Positions 46,736 to 55,897 of a DNA stretch of 64,000 nucleotides are shown here, piece after piece; within the stretch, counting starts at the first letter, position 1, and every line of letters begins with the position of its first letter. Position numbers and translations under genes: made by a program. The stretch is from positions 2,406 to 66,405 of the forward strand of contig NZ_JACTVA010000013.1 of assembly GCF_014490485.1 (NCBI RefSeq). Reading direction: 5' to 3'. The notes under the pieces are model-generated. The model saw only the letters and a program-made list of their open reading frames with translations. It did not search any database and had not been told where the DNA came from. The DNA comes from Teichococcus aerophilus (lineage in GTDB: Bacteria > Pseudomonadota > Alphaproteobacteria > Acetobacterales > Acetobacteraceae).

Positions 46736-47269
46736 CTACCCGGCGCCCCACCCATCCGGTTTTCCTTCCGTTGCCCGGAGGTGCGTGGTCGCGACCCGGG
46801 CCATCGCCTTCACCGTCTCGGAACGGCTCGTGCACCCGAACAGCCTGCGGCCGATCTCGTCCAGCCCGAGGGCCGTCTCCTCGGAAACGCGGACCGTCAT
46901 CACAGGGCCACGGGCGTTCCGCGCCCGGTCGCGGAGCTTGGCAAGCAGCCGGGCGCGCAACACTTTTGCCCTAACCGGCGGGAGCAGGCAGTCAGGGGAC
47001 GTCGGGTCCAGCACGTGGCGCAGCAGCCAGTCGTCCTCGTGGCGCTGGCGCGACCGGAGAAATCTTTGCTTGGTGGCTTCGCTTATCGGCTCCGACCCGC
47101 CGCCGCCAGCAGCCGGAAAGCGCGAGTACGCGTGCAGGACGCCTCTGAGAGCGTCCGAGTACAACATGGCGCCGTGCGCCCGCAGCCAGCCCTCGAGGTC
47201 GCGCCCGAACTCCGACCGAAGCAGCCGCAGCAGGTTCTTGTCTCGATCATCGGTCGGTCGCGTGGCCAT
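46736..47269 (-). CDS. RHH-like protein, paralogue 1 of a tandem pair
   Basis: A 177-residue protein with LLRHVLDPTSPDCLL, RARLLAKLRDRARN and a C-terminal ribbon-helix-helix-like MTVRVSEETALGLDEIGRR, then CTSRSETVKAMARV. It shares the same block order with the gene downstream, pointing to tandem duplication. The start MATRPTDD is chosen over a longer frame that would run into the inverted repeat. Possible autoregulator, partition-type or antitoxin-like protein; no toxin gene is evident nearby. Confidence 0.6.
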   Translation of the reverse strand: MATRPTDDRDKNLLRLLRSEFGRDLEGWLRAHGAMLYSDALRGVLHAYSRFPAAGGGGSEPISEATKQRFLRSRQRHEDDWLLRHVLDPTSPDCLLPPVRAKVLRARLLAKLRDRARNARGPVMTVRVSEETALGLDEIGRRLFGCTSRSETVKAMARVATTHLRATEGKPDGWGAG

Positions 47270-47322
47270 GCGGCGTCCAATCCTTGTTCGTCCGCATCCA
47301 AGTGACAAAGGACTGACAAAAA

Positions 47323-47381
47323 TACCGTGGAACTCCACGGCCAATCCAGGGTACGACCATTTGGCGTGGAGTTCCACGGTA
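47323..47381. promoter_or_regulatory. large nested inverted repeat, probable operator
   Basis: Arms at 47323-47344 and 47361-47381 are reverse complements except for one missing base. Each arm is itself nearly palindromic around CCGTGGA-CTCCACGG. The site lies 54 bp upstream of the RHH-like gene at 47269. Such nested symmetry suits a dimer-of-dimers binding protein, most simply the RHH-like paralogues. Tandem TGACAAA repeats (about 47303-47320) lie on the gene side. Confidence 0.6.
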
Positions 47382-47926
47382 AATGCTTGGCTTGAACTGG
47401 TTCCTGGAGCGATTGCATGTGCCGTCCCGCGCCAGCGTGGCAGGTCCGCCGTTCCGGGCGCGTTCCGTAGTGAAGTTCCGCGCGAATCGTAGGGGAAGAG
47501 CCTCGTAACCTGCTGATTTCAGGTGCTGATTTGGCTCCGAATCTTGAATAGATTCCAGGGGGACGTGGCGCTGCCCGCTTGCGCAGTCCTGCGGCAGGGC
47601 AGCGGCGTTCATCCCTGGAAACTGGGCACCGTCCAACTGCGAGCAAAGGCGGGTAACGTCTGTAGCCTGTCGGCATCCCCTGGGAGCAGCCCTGGTCGGC
47701 TCGATCACAGCGGCAGCCACGGTGGCCGCCAGGCCGTCGCGGCTCGTTGGGGGGGTGCACCTGCCCGCCCGCAATACTGTGCCGGGATGGGGCGTCGCCG
47801 TATGGCCAGGAGGAGCACCCCGGCTAGCAAGGGAGCCGATGACAGCCCTGGCCGAGCCGGGACAGCAAAGTTCACGGAACTGCAACGGGACTATGTCGCG
47901 GTAAGCTGATACGGCCTTTCTGCAAG
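47382..47926. other. 545-bp gene-free gap bordering the arsenic island
   Basis: No supportable gene: open frames here are short or are extensions of shadows. It contains no tRNA and no clear insertion end. It separates the RHH-like pair from the arsenic/phosphate island and may include the island boundary. Confidence 0.45.
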
Positions 47927-47946
47927 TATCGAAATAATATTCGATA
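47927..47946. promoter_or_regulatory. ArsR-like operator upstream of the oxyanion-uptake operon
   Basis: A perfect inverted repeat TATCGAA-N6-TTCGATA lies 24 bp before the pstS-like ATG. The related AT-rich sequence ATATTTCGATTA occurs at 52641-52652 just before arsR-arsC. Shared TTCGAT cores suggest that one ArsR-type repressor controls both promoters. Confidence 0.55.
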
Positions 47947-47970
47947 TGCGTGGAGCAGGAGTTCACGGCG

Positions 47971-49095
47971 ATGGTGCTCAAGCCTACATCCGGTGCCGCA
48001 TTGGCAGGTAGCAAGGGGCGAGCTTCAGCCAGAGGCTTGGCGTCGCGTGCCGGTGGGCTGCTCATGCTGGCCGGAGCAGGACTGGCCGCCTTTGGCTCGC
48101 CCGGCGCTGCCCTGGCGCAGGCGCGTGAAGTCACGCAGGTCACCGGCAGTTCCACGGTGGCCCCGTTCAGCCGGGCGGTCGCGGCGGCGGTCGCAATGGT
48201 TGCGGGCGGCGAGCGCGTGCAGGTGGCCAGCACCGGCACGGTGCACGGCTTCGCCCAGTTCTGCCGCAGCAACGGCATGGGCAGCCCGGATGTCCAGGAT
48301 GCTTCCCGGCGAATCACCGGCGGTGAATTCGCGCTGTGCCTACGGAACGGCGTCAACGAGGTCATGGAGATCCCCATCGGCTTCGACGGCATCGTCGTCG
48401 CTCACCGGAAGGGCCTCGCCTCACCGAACTTCACGCTGACCCAGCTCTGGCTCGGCGTGGCCAAAGAAGTGCCCAAGGACGGGCGCCTCGTGCCGAATCC
48501 GTACACCTCCTGGCGCCAGATCTCCCAGGAGCTGCCGGACTGGCCGATCCGTGTTATCGGGCCGCCGCCGACGTCGGGCACCCGGGACAGCTTCACGGAC
48601 ATGGCGATGGTGGCCGGGTGCCGTGCGGCTCCCGAGATCCAGGCCATCGCCGATGCCGCCGAGCGGACCCGGGTCTGCTCGACCGTGCGCGAGGACGGAC
48701 GGTGGACGGACGCCGGTGAGGACGACCAGGCCATCGTCGGGCGCATCGTGGAAGGCGAGGACGGAACGCTGGGCATCTTCGGATACAGCTTCCTGGACGC
48801 CGCCCGCGACCGCATCGAGGGCTCCATGGTTGGCGGCGTCGATGACACGGCGGAGACCATCGCCTCCGGGCGCTACCCTCTCTCCCGCCCGCTTTTCCTT
48901 TACGTGAAGCGGCCGAACCTCGACCGGGTGCCCGGCCTCAAGGAATTTCTCGCCGAGTACGTGTCCGACCGGGCCTTGGGTCAGGGCGGCTACCTGGCCC
49001 GCATCGGGCTGGTGCCGCCACCAGCGGACCGGCTTCGCGCGATCCAGGATGCGGTGCGCGAGCGCGCCGTCATGACCCGTCGGCCGAACGGCTGA
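47971..49095 (+). CDS. pstS: PstS-like phosphate/arsenate substrate-binding protein
   Basis: A 374-residue periplasmic protein. The N-terminal signal ends about GAALAQA. The PstS pattern is visible: VTGSSTVAPFSRAVAAAV at the start, IPIGFDGIVVAH, the PPPTSGTRDSFTDMAM anion-binding loop, and FGYSFLD. AGGAG 9 bases before ATG 47971 favours it over the GTG at 47950. It opens an operon with phnD-C-E-E. In aio islands such proteins usually support phosphate supply under arsenate stress; ligand preference here is inferred. Confidence 0.85.
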   Translation: MVLKPTSGAALAGSKGRASARGLASRAGGLLMLAGAGLAAFGSPGAALAQAREVTQVTGSSTVAPFSRAVAAAVAMVAGGERVQVASTGTVHGFAQFCRSNGMGSPDVQDASRRITGGEFALCLRNGVNEVMEIPIGFDGIVVAHRKGLASPNFTLTQLWLGVAKEVPKDGRLVPNPYTSWRQISQELPDWPIRVIGPPPTSGTRDSFTDMAMVAGCRAAPEIQAIADAAERTRVCSTVREDGRWTDAGEDDQAIVGRIVEGEDGTLGIFGYSFLDAARDRIEGSMVGGVDDTAETIASGRYPLSRPLFLYVKRPNLDRVPGLKEFLAEYVSDRALGQGGYLARIGLVPPPADRLRAIQDAVRERAVMTRRPNG

Positions 49096-49122
49096 ATTTC
49101 TACGATGACAGGAGACTGGACT

Positions 49123-50094
49123 ATGATCAGCAGACGCACGTCGCTTCTGGCTCTGGCAAGCCTCGCCGCCTCGCCGGTGGCCGCGCAGCAGGCACCCGCG
49201 GCGACGTCCCTGGACTCCCGCTACACGGACCGCGGCGGTGACATGGTCGCAGACACCCCACAGGACGCCAGCCAGCAGGTGGACCCGTCCACGCTGATCT
49301 TCGCCTACACGCCGGTGGAGGACCCCGCTGTCTACCGCAAGGTCTGGGACGGCTTCCTGGCGCACCTGGCCAAGGAAACGGGCAAGCGGGTCCAGTTCTT
49401 CGCCGTGCAGAACAACGCCGCCCAGATCGAGGCGATGCGCGCCGGGCGCCTGCACGTCGCCGGGTTCAACACCGGATCCACTCCCCTGGCGGTCAACTGC
49501 TCCGGCTTCGTGCCCTTCGCCATGATGGCCTCCAAGTCCGGCGAGTTCGGCTACGAGATGGAGGTCATCGTACCCTCCGACAGCCCGATCCAGAAGCTCG
49601 AGGATCTGCGCGGCCGCACCCTGACCTTCTCGCAACAGACCTCGAACTCCGGCTACAAGGCGCCGGTCGCCCTGTTGCAGAGCCAATTCAATCTGCGTGA
49701 GGGCACCGACTACCGCTCCAACTTCTCGGGTCGCCACGACAACTCCGTCATCGGGGTGGCCAACCGGGACTACGAGGCGGCCGCCGTCGCCAACAGCGTC
49801 ATGCGCCGGATGATCGCTCGCAACGCGATCGATGCCGCTCGCATCCGCACCATCTACAAGAGCGACAGCTTCCCGACCACGGCGTATGGCATCGCGCACA
49901 ACCTGAAGCCCGAGCTGGCCGAGAAGATCCGGGCGGCGTTCTTCTCCTTCAACTGGGAAGGCTCGGCTCTCCTGGAGGAGTTCGGCAAGTCCGAGCCGCC
50001 GCAGGAGAAGTTCATCCCCATCACCTACAGCGAGCAGTGGAGCGTCATCCGGCAGATCGACCAGGCCACCAACGTCTCCTACGCCTGCCGCTAA
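49123..50094 (+). CDS. phnD: PhnD-type phosphate/phosphonate/phosphite-binding protein
   Basis: A 323-residue binding protein. The signal MISRRTSLLALASLAASPVA precedes the mature domain. LIFAYTPVEDPAVYRKVWDG and the ligand loop VAGFNTGSTPLAVN are typical of the PhnD/PtxB family, as are LEDLRGRTLTFSQQTSNSGY and the C-terminal ITYSEQWSVIRQI. GGAG 8 bases before the ATG supports the start. It delivers an oxyanion to the PhnC-PhnE-PhnE transporter encoded next. Confidence 0.9.
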   Translation: MISRRTSLLALASLAASPVAAQQAPAATSLDSRYTDRGGDMVADTPQDASQQVDPSTLIFAYTPVEDPAVYRKVWDGFLAHLAKETGKRVQFFAVQNNAAQIEAMRAGRLHVAGFNTGSTPLAVNCSGFVPFAMMASKSGEFGYEMEVIVPSDSPIQKLEDLRGRTLTFSQQTSNSGYKAPVALLQSQFNLREGTDYRSNFSGRHDNSVIGVANRDYEAAAVANSVMRRMIARNAIDAARIRTIYKSDSFPTTAYGIAHNLKPELAEKIRAAFFSFNWEGSALLEEFGKSEPPQEKFIPITYSEQWSVIRQIDQATNVSYACR

Positions 50095-50103
50095 GTGCCC
50101 GGG

Positions 50104-50970
50104 ATGAGTATGCCGGAAGTCTTGCCCGCGGCTGTCCTGGAGGTGGCGTGCCTGGTCAAGCGCTACCCCACGGGCGACCTTGCCCTCCGCGACGTCAACC
50201 TCCGGATCGGCCGCGGGGAGGTGGTGGCGCTCATCGGTCCCTCGGGAGCCGGGAAGTCCACCCTGATCCGCTGCGTCAACCGGCTCGTGCAGCCGACATC
50301 CGGCTCTGTCCGCCTGGATGGTGCCGAGGTGACGGGCCTCGGCAGCACGGCGCTGCGCCGGGAGCGCAGGCGCATGGGCATGATCTTCCAGGAATACGCG
50401 CTCATCGAGCGGCTGACCGTGATGGAGAACGCGCTCTCCGGCCGCCTTGGCTACACCGGCTTCTGGCGTTCCTGGTTTCGCCGCTTTCCCCAGGCCGACG
50501 TTGCGGAAGCCTTCGCGCTGCTCGACCGGGTCGGCCTGAAGGAGATGGCGAACAAGCGGGCCGATGCATTGTCTGGCGGCCAGCGCCAGCGCGTGGGCAT
50601 CGTGCGCGCCCTGATGCAGCGCCCGGAACTCCTGCTGGTGGACGAACCCACCGCCAGCCTGGACCCCAAGACCAGCCGTCAGATCATGCGGCTTATCCTC
50701 GAGCTCTGCACCGAGCGGGGGCTGGCGGCCATCATCAACATCCACGACGTCGCCCTGGCGCGCCAGTTCGCCCAGCGCATCGTCGGCCTGCGCGCGGGCG
50801 CCATTGTCTTCGACGGCCCGCCTGACAGCCTGGACGCCGCCGCCCTGACCGCGATCTACGGCGACGAGGACTGGTCGGCCACGCTGGGCCAGGGCCGCAA
50901 GGCCACGGACGAGGAGGAGGAGCACCACTCGACCGTCCCCGACGTCGAGCGTCTCGCGGGGCTCGCATGA
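50104..50970 (+). CDS. phnC: phosphonate-type ABC transporter ATP-binding protein PhnC
   Basis: A 288-residue ABC ATPase. Walker [11 protein letters not shown]-loop [16 protein letters not shown], signature [17 protein letters not shown], Walker [13 protein letters not shown], and H-switch [11 protein letters not shown] are all intact. The [13 protein letters not shown] insertion after the Q-loop is characteristic of PhnC. Starts at 50095 (GTG) and 50104 (ATG) are both possible; the ATG is preferred. Overlaps phnE by 4 bases. Confidence 0.93.
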   Translation: MSMPEVLPAAVLEVACLVKRYPTGDLALRDVNLRIGRGEVVALIGPSGAGKSTLIRCVNRLVQPTSGSVRLDGAEVTGLGSTALRRERRRMGMIFQEYALIERLTVMENALSGRLGYTGFWRSWFRRFPQADVAEAFALLDRVGLKEMANKRADALSGGQRQRVGIVRALMQRPELLLVDEPTASLDPKTSRQIMRLILELCTERGLAAIINIHDVALARQFAQRIVGLRAGAIVFDGPPDSLDAAALTAIYGDEDWSATLGQGRKATDEEEEHHSTVPDVERLAGLA

Positions 50971-51794
50971 GCGCCTCCCACGCCACGTCCAACCCATACG
51001 CGGCGCAGGCCGCTGGTTGGCGCCCGCCGCCTCTCATCGGCAGCCGGGCGCTGCGCTGGGCCCTGCTGCTGGGCGGCCTGGCCTGGTTCGTGGCTGCCCT
51101 GGTGACCATGGAGATCAACTGGGCCCGGGCGGCCGAGGGATGGCAGCGCGGGGCGCGCTTTCTGGCGGCCTTCGTGCCTCCTGATTTCGTCTCGAAATGG
51201 GATGACATCGCCGAGGGGCTGCTGGAAAGCGTGATGATGACCGTCGTCTCCACGGTGCTCGGTCTCGTGCTGTCGGTGCCGGTGGCCGTCGGAGCCGCGC
51301 GCAACCTGGCACCACGCCCGGTTTACCTTCTTTGCCGGGCGGTCCTGGTGGTCAGCCGCACCTTTCAGGAGGTGCTCATCGCCATCCTGTTCGTCGCGAT
51401 GTTCGGCTTCGGCCCGCTGGCTGGCACTTTGACGCTCGCCTTCGCCACCATCGGCTTCGTGGGCAAGCTCCTGGCCGAGGACATCGAGGCCACGGATCCG
51501 GCACAGCTTGAGGCGATGCGGGCAACCGGAGGCTCATGGCTGCAAGGATTGGCTTGGGGCATCCTGCCGCAGGTCAAGCCGCGGCTCCTGGGCCTCTCGC
51601 TGTACCGCGTCGACATCAACTTCAGGGAGTCGGCCGTCCTCGGCATCGTCGGCGCGGGTGGGATCGGGGCGACCCTGAACACCTCGCTGGACCGCTACGA
51701 GTTCGACACGGCGGCCGCCATCCTTCTGCTCATCATCCTCATCGTCATGGCGTGCGAGTACGCCAGCGGTGTCATTCGCAGGGCCGCCCTCTGA
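50967..51794 (+). CDS. phnE: phosphonate-type ABC transporter permease PhnE (first)
   Basis: A 275-residue inner-membrane permease with about six helices. [23 protein letters not shown] and the EAA-type loop [21 protein letters not shown] mark it as a binding-protein-dependent permease, and [18 protein letters not shown] is the PhnE family signature. It overlaps phnC by ATGA and the next permease by TGATG, so the pair likely forms a heterodimeric channel. Confidence 0.92.
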   Translation: MSASHATSNPYAAQAAGWRPPPLIGSRALRWALLLGGLAWFVAALVTMEINWARAAEGWQRGARFLAAFVPPDFVSKWDDIAEGLLESVMMTVVSTVLGLVLSVPVAVGAARNLAPRPVYLLCRAVLVVSRTFQEVLIAILFVAMFGFGPLAGTLTLAFATIGFVGKLLAEDIEATDPAQLEAMRATGGSWLQGLAWGILPQVKPRLLGLSLYRVDINFRESAVLGIVGAGGIGATLNTSLDRYEFDTAAAILLLIILIVMACEYASGVIRRAAL

Positions 51795-52615
51795 TGAGTG
51801 CCAACACCGAAGCCCGGACGCAGGATGTGGTGTGGCGTCGGCGGACACCGATGGGTGATCTGCTGGCCTGGGGCGCTTGGCTCGCCATCGTGCTGGCGAC
51901 GGTCCTCTCGTTCCGGCAGATCTCGGACGCGACCATCTGGGATTTCGTCTGGGACGCGCCCCAGCAGGGTGCCGACCTGCTCTCCCGCGCCGTGCCGCCA
52001 CGCTGGAGCTACGCCAGCGTGCTGTGGAAGCCGCTCTGGGACACGGTCAACATGGCCACGCTGGGGACCCTGCTGGCCGTCATCCTCGGCATTCCCGTTG
52101 CCGTGCTGGCCGCACGCAACACCACGCCGAGTGTCCTGCTCGTCCGGCCCCTGGCCCTGTTCGTCATCGTTGCCAGCCGGTCCATCAACAGCCTGATCTG
52201 GGCGCTGGTCCTGGTGGTCATCATCGGCCCCGGGCCGCTGGCGGGCACCCTGGCCATCGCGCTGCGCTCCGTCGGCTTCATCGGCAAGCTGCTCTACGAA
52301 GCCATCGAGGAAATCGATCCGGTCCAGGTCGAGGCGGTGGAAGCCACCGGCGCCACCCGCGCCCAGGTCCTGAGCTGGGGGATCCTGCCCCAGGTGGCGC
52401 CCGCCATCGCGGGCATCGGGGTCTTCCGCTGGGACATCAACATCCGTGAGGCCACCGTGCTGGGTCTGGTCGGTGCTGGTGGCATTGGCCTTCAACTGGA
52501 AGGATCAGTAGCAACGCTCGCTTGGCCCCAGGTCAGCGTCATCCTCCTGCTTATCCTGGCGACCGTGGTCGTCAGCGAATGGGTCAGTGCCCGAGTACGA
52601 AAGGCCATCACCTGA
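51794..52615 (+). CDS. phnE: phosphonate-type ABC transporter permease PhnE (second)
   Basis: A 273-residue permease paralogous to the preceding gene: NMATLGTLLAVILGIPVAVL, the loop EAVEATGATRAQVLSWGILPQ region, and INIREATVLGLVGAGGIG. The true start is ATG 51794, overlapping the upstream stop; codons before that belong to the first permease in another frame. Last gene of the uptake operon; 47 bp follow before arsR-arsC, containing a putative operator. Confidence 0.92.
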   Translation: MSANTEARTQDVVWRRRTPMGDLLAWGAWLAIVLATVLSFRQISDATIWDFVWDAPQQGADLLSRAVPPRWSYASVLWKPLWDTVNMATLGTLLAVILGIPVAVLAARNTTPSVLLVRPLALFVIVASRSINSLIWALVLVVIIGPGPLAGTLAIALRSVGFIGKLLYEAIEEIDPVQVEAVEATGATRAQVLSWGILPQVAPAIAGIGVFRWDINIREATVLGLVGAGGIGLQLEGSVATLAWPQVSVILLLILATVVVSEWVSARVRKAIT

Positions 52616-52640
52616 GCAAGATGTCACGCGACACACATAC

Positions 52641-52652
52641 ATATTTCGATTA
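52641..52652. promoter_or_regulatory. putative ArsR operator upstream of arsR-arsC
   Basis: AT-rich ATATTTCGATTA ends 10 bp before the arsR-arsC ATG, within a 47-bp gap of otherwise GC-rich DNA. It resembles half of the palindrome upstream of pstS (47927-47946). Position between transcript start and gene suits autorepression. Confidence 0.45.
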
Positions 52653-52662
52653 AACTGGAATC

Positions 52663-53523
52663 ATGGAATCGAATGACGCTGCTGCCGTCTTTGCCGCCCT
52701 GGGACAGGAGTCCCGCCTGGACCTCCTCCGCATCCTCCTGGAGGCGGGGCCAACCGGCCTTTCCGCGGGCGCGGTCGGCACGGCCCTCGGCATCGTCCCC
52801 TCGACCCTGTCGTTCCACCTGCGGGCGCTGGAGCAGGTTGGGCTGGTCCGCCCGACCCGGCAGGGCCGCAGCCTGATCTACGCCGCGCAGATCGAGCGCC
52901 TGCGCCACCTGGTCACCTTCCTGTCGCAGGACTGCTGCGGCGGACGCCCTGAGCTCTGCGGCGACCTGATGCAAGCCTGGCCCGCCAGCCCTCCGGAGAA
53001 CGGTCCCATGACCCCGGCCTACAATGTCCTCTTCCTGTGCACGCGCAATTCCGCTCGGTCGCTGATGGCCGAGGCCATCCTGAACAAGCTGGGCGGCGAG
53101 CGTTTCCGAGCCTACTCGGCGGGGTCGGATCCGGCGCCGCAGCCGATGCCAGAGGTGCTCGAGAAACTGGAAAGCCTGGGGCACGACATCTCTGGTGTTC
53201 GGAGCAAGTCGTACCGGGAGTTCCAAAAGCCTGACGCGCCCCGGATGGACTTCGTCATCACGCTCTGCGACGAGCTTCAGGGTCAGAACTGCCCGGACTT
53301 TGGCGGCCATGCCATCACGGCTTCCTGGCCACTTCCCGGGCCCGGCCAGTTCGCGTCTGGCTCGCACGAGCGCACCCTGATGCTCAATGAGCTCTATGCC
53401 AGCCTGTACCGGCGCCTCGGTATCTTCACCAGCCTCAAGATGGAAGCCCTGGATCGCATGTCGCTGCGACACCGGCTGGACGACCTGAGCGAGGCCCCTC
53501 TCACCGTCGCCAAGGAGCACTGA
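52663..53523 (+). CDS. arsR: ArsR repressor fused to low-molecular-weight-phosphatase-type arsenate reductase
   Basis: A 286-residue fusion. Residues 1-88 are an ArsR winged helix ([20 protein letters not shown], then [10 protein letters not shown]). Cysteines C91, C92 and C99 in [11 protein letters not shown] resemble the C-terminal arsenite sensor of the Acidithiobacillus-type ArsR. From about 118 an LMW-phosphatase ArsC domain follows: P-loop [12 protein letters not shown] (C126 to R132), with C202 (ITLCDE) and C210 (NCPDF) completing a possible thioredoxin-coupled triad. It thus may sense As(III) and reduce As(V). It opens an arsR-gap-arsJ operon. Confidence 0.88.
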   Translation: MESNDAAAVFAALGQESRLDLLRILLEAGPTGLSAGAVGTALGIVPSTLSFHLRALEQVGLVRPTRQGRSLIYAAQIERLRHLVTFLSQDCCGGRPELCGDLMQAWPASPPENGPMTPAYNVLFLCTRNSARSLMAEAILNKLGGERFRAYSAGSDPAPQPMPEVLEKLESLGHDISGVRSKSYREFQKPDAPRMDFVITLCDELQGQNCPDFGGHAITASWPLPGPGQFASGSHERTLMLNELYASLYRRLGIFTSLKMEALDRMSLRHRLDDLSEAPLTVAKEH

Positions 53524-53524
53524 C

Positions 53525-54574
53525 ATGCGCGTCGGTATCAATGGCATGGGCCGCATCGGCAGGCTGGCGTTCCGGGCCGCCCTGGGTGGCGTGTTCCGGG
53601 AGGCGAGCGACCCGCGTGGCGCGAACCGCCTCGACATCGTCCACGTGAACGAGCTCAAGGGTGGCGCCGCCGCGACGGCCCACCTCCTGGAGTTCGACAG
53701 CATTCATGGCCGCTGGCGGGAGCGGATTGCCGTTGAAGGCGAGGAAGCCATCGTCGTCGGCGACTGGCGCATCGGCTTCAGCGCCGCGGCGGCGCCGGGC
53801 GACGTCCCCTGGGGCGACCTCGGCTGCGACGTCGTGCTGGAGTGCACGGGCAAGTTCCTGAAGCAGGAGCAGCTCCAGCAGTACTTCGACCGCGGTGTGA
53901 AGCGCGTCATCGTGGCGGCGCCGGTGAAGGACCCGGCAGCGGCCGCCCTGAACATCGTGGTGGGCGTCAACGACCACCAGTACGACCCGGTGCAGCACCG
54001 CTTGCTGACGGCGGCGTCCTGCACGACGAACTGTTTGGCGCCGGTGGTGAAGGTGGTCCACGAGGCCATCGGTATCCGCCACGGCCAGATCACCACGATC
54101 CACGACCCAACGAACACCAACGTCGTGGTGGACGCGCCCCACAAGGATTTGCGACGCGCGCGGTCGGCCATGCTGTCCCTGCAGCCGACGACCACCGGCA
54201 GCGCCACGGCCATCGCGCTCATCTACCCGGAACTGAAGGGGCGGCTGAATGGCCACGCCGTCCGGGCGCCGGTGCTGAACGCCTCGCTGACGGACGCCGT
54301 CTTCGAGCTGCAGCGCGAAACCACAGCGGCCGAGATCAATGAATTGTTCCGCTCGGCTGCCGCCGGGCCGCTGGCGGGCATCCTGGGCTATGAGGAGCGG
54401 CCTCTGGTGTCGGCGGACTATGCCAACGACACCCGCAGCGCCATTGTCGACGCGCTCAGCACCATGGTGACCGATGGGACGATGCTGAAGGTCTACGCCT
54501 GGTACGACAACGAGATGGGCTACGCCTGCCGGATGGTCGACCTGGCCTGCATTGTCCGTGAGCGGGGCGTCTGA
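53525..54574 (+). CDS. gap: glyceraldehyde-3-phosphate dehydrogenase of the ArsJ pathway
   Basis: A 349-residue GAPDH. The NAD fold starts [19 protein letters not shown]. The catalytic cysteine is C166 in [34 protein letters not shown] and the late [15 protein letters not shown] are standard. Clustering with arsJ is the known arsenate-resistance pair: GAPDH uses arsenate in place of phosphate to form 1-arseno-3-phosphoglycerate, and ArsJ exports it. It starts 1 bp after arsR-arsC and overlaps arsJ by one base, so the operon is tight. Probably not the housekeeping glycolytic copy. Confidence 0.93.
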   Translation: MRVGINGMGRIGRLAFRAALGGVFREASDPRGANRLDIVHVNELKGGAAATAHLLEFDSIHGRWRERIAVEGEEAIVVGDWRIGFSAAAAPGDVPWGDLGCDVVLECTGKFLKQEQLQQYFDRGVKRVIVAAPVKDPAAAALNIVVGVNDHQYDPVQHRLLTAASCTTNCLAPVVKVVHEAIGIRHGQITTIHDPTNTNVVVDAPHKDLRRARSAMLSLQPTTTGSATAIALIYPELKGRLNGHAVRAPVLNASLTDAVFELQRETTAAEINELFRSAAAGPLAGILGYEERPLVSADYANDTRSAIVDALSTMVTDGTMLKVYAWYDNEMGYACRMVDLACIVRERGV

Positions 54575-55800
54575 TGTCCGCCGTCCGCAACTACCTCATC
54601 GTGACCGGCGCCTACTGGGGCTTCACGCTCACTGATGGCGCGTTGCGGATGCTGGTGCTGCTGCACTTCTACCAGCTCGGCTACACGCCGTTCACCCTGG
54701 CTTTCCTGTTCCTGCTCTACGAGGCGGCGGGCATCTTCGCCAACCTCGGCGGCGGGTGGCTGGCGGCGCGGTTCGGCATCCCCCGGATGCTGGCGATCGG
54801 CCTGACACTGCAGATCGGCGGGCTGCTGATGCTGTCGGCCCTGGATCCGGCCTGGGGCGCCGCCGCGTCGGTTGCCTGGGTCGTCTGCGCCCAGGGCATC
54901 TCCGGCGTGGCCAAGGACCTGACCAAGACGGCCTCGAAGTCGGCCATCAAGGCATCCTCGCAGCAGGGTGCCGGACAGCTCTTCCGCTGGGTCGCGTGGT
55001 TCACCGGCTCCAAGAATGCCATGAAGGGTTTCGGCTTCTTCCTGGGCGGCTTCCTGCTCCAGGCCGTGGGCTTCCGTCCGGCTCTCTGGACACTGGTGGC
55101 CTTGCTGGCGGTGGCCCTGGTGGGTGTGCTGTTGTCGCTCCCCCGCGAGCTGGGCAAGGCCAAGTCATCCAAGAGCTTCAAGGAACTCTTCGCCAAGAAT
55201 CGCGGCGTCAACCTGCTGGCGGGCGCCCGGGTCTTCATGTTCGGCTCCCGCGATGTCTGGTTCGTCGTGGGCCTGCCTGTCTTCCTCTACAGCCAGGGCT
55301 GGAACTACGTCGGCGTCTCGACCTTCCTGGCTGCCTGGACCATCGGCTACGGCGCGGTGCAGGCCCTGGCGCCGCAGGTGGTCCGCCGCAGCCCCGACGG
55401 GCTGTCGCGCGAGGTGCCGGAGGCGCGCCTCTGGGGCGTCGGGCTGGCCATTGTCCCCGTTGCCCTCGGCATCGCGCTGGCCATGGGCACTGTCGGCCGC
55501 CCGGACCTTGTGGTGGTCGCCGGGCTGGCGGTGTTCGGGTTTGCCTTCGCCGTGAACTCGTCGTTGCACTCCTACCTCATCCTGGCCTACGCGGGTTCCG
55601 AGAAGGCGGCCGAGGACGTTGGCTTCTACTACGCCGCCAACGCTGCCGGGCGGCTGGGCGGCATCCTGCTCTCGGGCGTCCTGACGCAGTACGCCGGTCT
55701 GGAAGGGTGCCTTTGGGGGTCGGCCGCGATGCTCACCGCCTGCGCCCTCCTGACCTTCCTGCTCCCCAAGGGCCTTGTGGCACGTCACGCCCCCGTCTGA
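54574..55800 (+). CDS. arsJ: organoarsenical efflux MFS transporter ArsJ
   Basis: A 408-residue MFS protein. Family-like segments are NYLIVTGAYWGFTLTDGALR near the N-terminus, NLGGGWLAARFGIPRML, and KDLTKTASKSAIKASSQQGAG followed by RWVAWFTGSKNAMKGFGFFLGG, a loop I associate with ArsJ. It would export 1-arseno-3-phosphoglycerate, which breaks down outside to arsenate, giving net arsenate removal. The ATG overlaps the gap stop as TGATG. Confidence 0.92.
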   Translation: MSAVRNYLIVTGAYWGFTLTDGALRMLVLLHFYQLGYTPFTLAFLFLLYEAAGIFANLGGGWLAARFGIPRMLAIGLTLQIGGLLMLSALDPAWGAAASVAWVVCAQGISGVAKDLTKTASKSAIKASSQQGAGQLFRWVAWFTGSKNAMKGFGFFLGGFLLQAVGFRPALWTLVALLAVALVGVLLSLPRELGKAKSSKSFKELFAKNRGVNLLAGARVFMFGSRDVWFVVGLPVFLYSQGWNYVGVSTFLAAWTIGYGAVQALAPQVVRRSPDGLSREVPEARLWGVGLAIVPVALGIALAMGTVGRPDLVVVAGLAVFGFAFAVNSSLHSYLILAYAGSEKAAEDVGFYYAANAAGRLGGILLSGVLTQYAGLEGCLWGSAAMLTACALLTFLLPKGLVARHAPV

Positions 55801-55897
55801 CGGCCCGCTCGCAAAGCACGTGACAATCCGGCGAAAGGAGCGCCGAATGCAGGGGTACAGGTAGAACCCGTAAGTGGGTCGCCTAGGGGTGGAACGA

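Noticed and set aside
47247-48392. 381-residue minus-strand open frame across the island boundary
   Set aside because: Overlaps the RHH-like start and antisense pstS; no family resemblance, and it reads through the inverted repeat.
48421-50997. 858-residue minus-strand open frame
   Set aside because: It is a shadow of pstS, phnD and phnC, all of which show clear family motifs on the plus strand.
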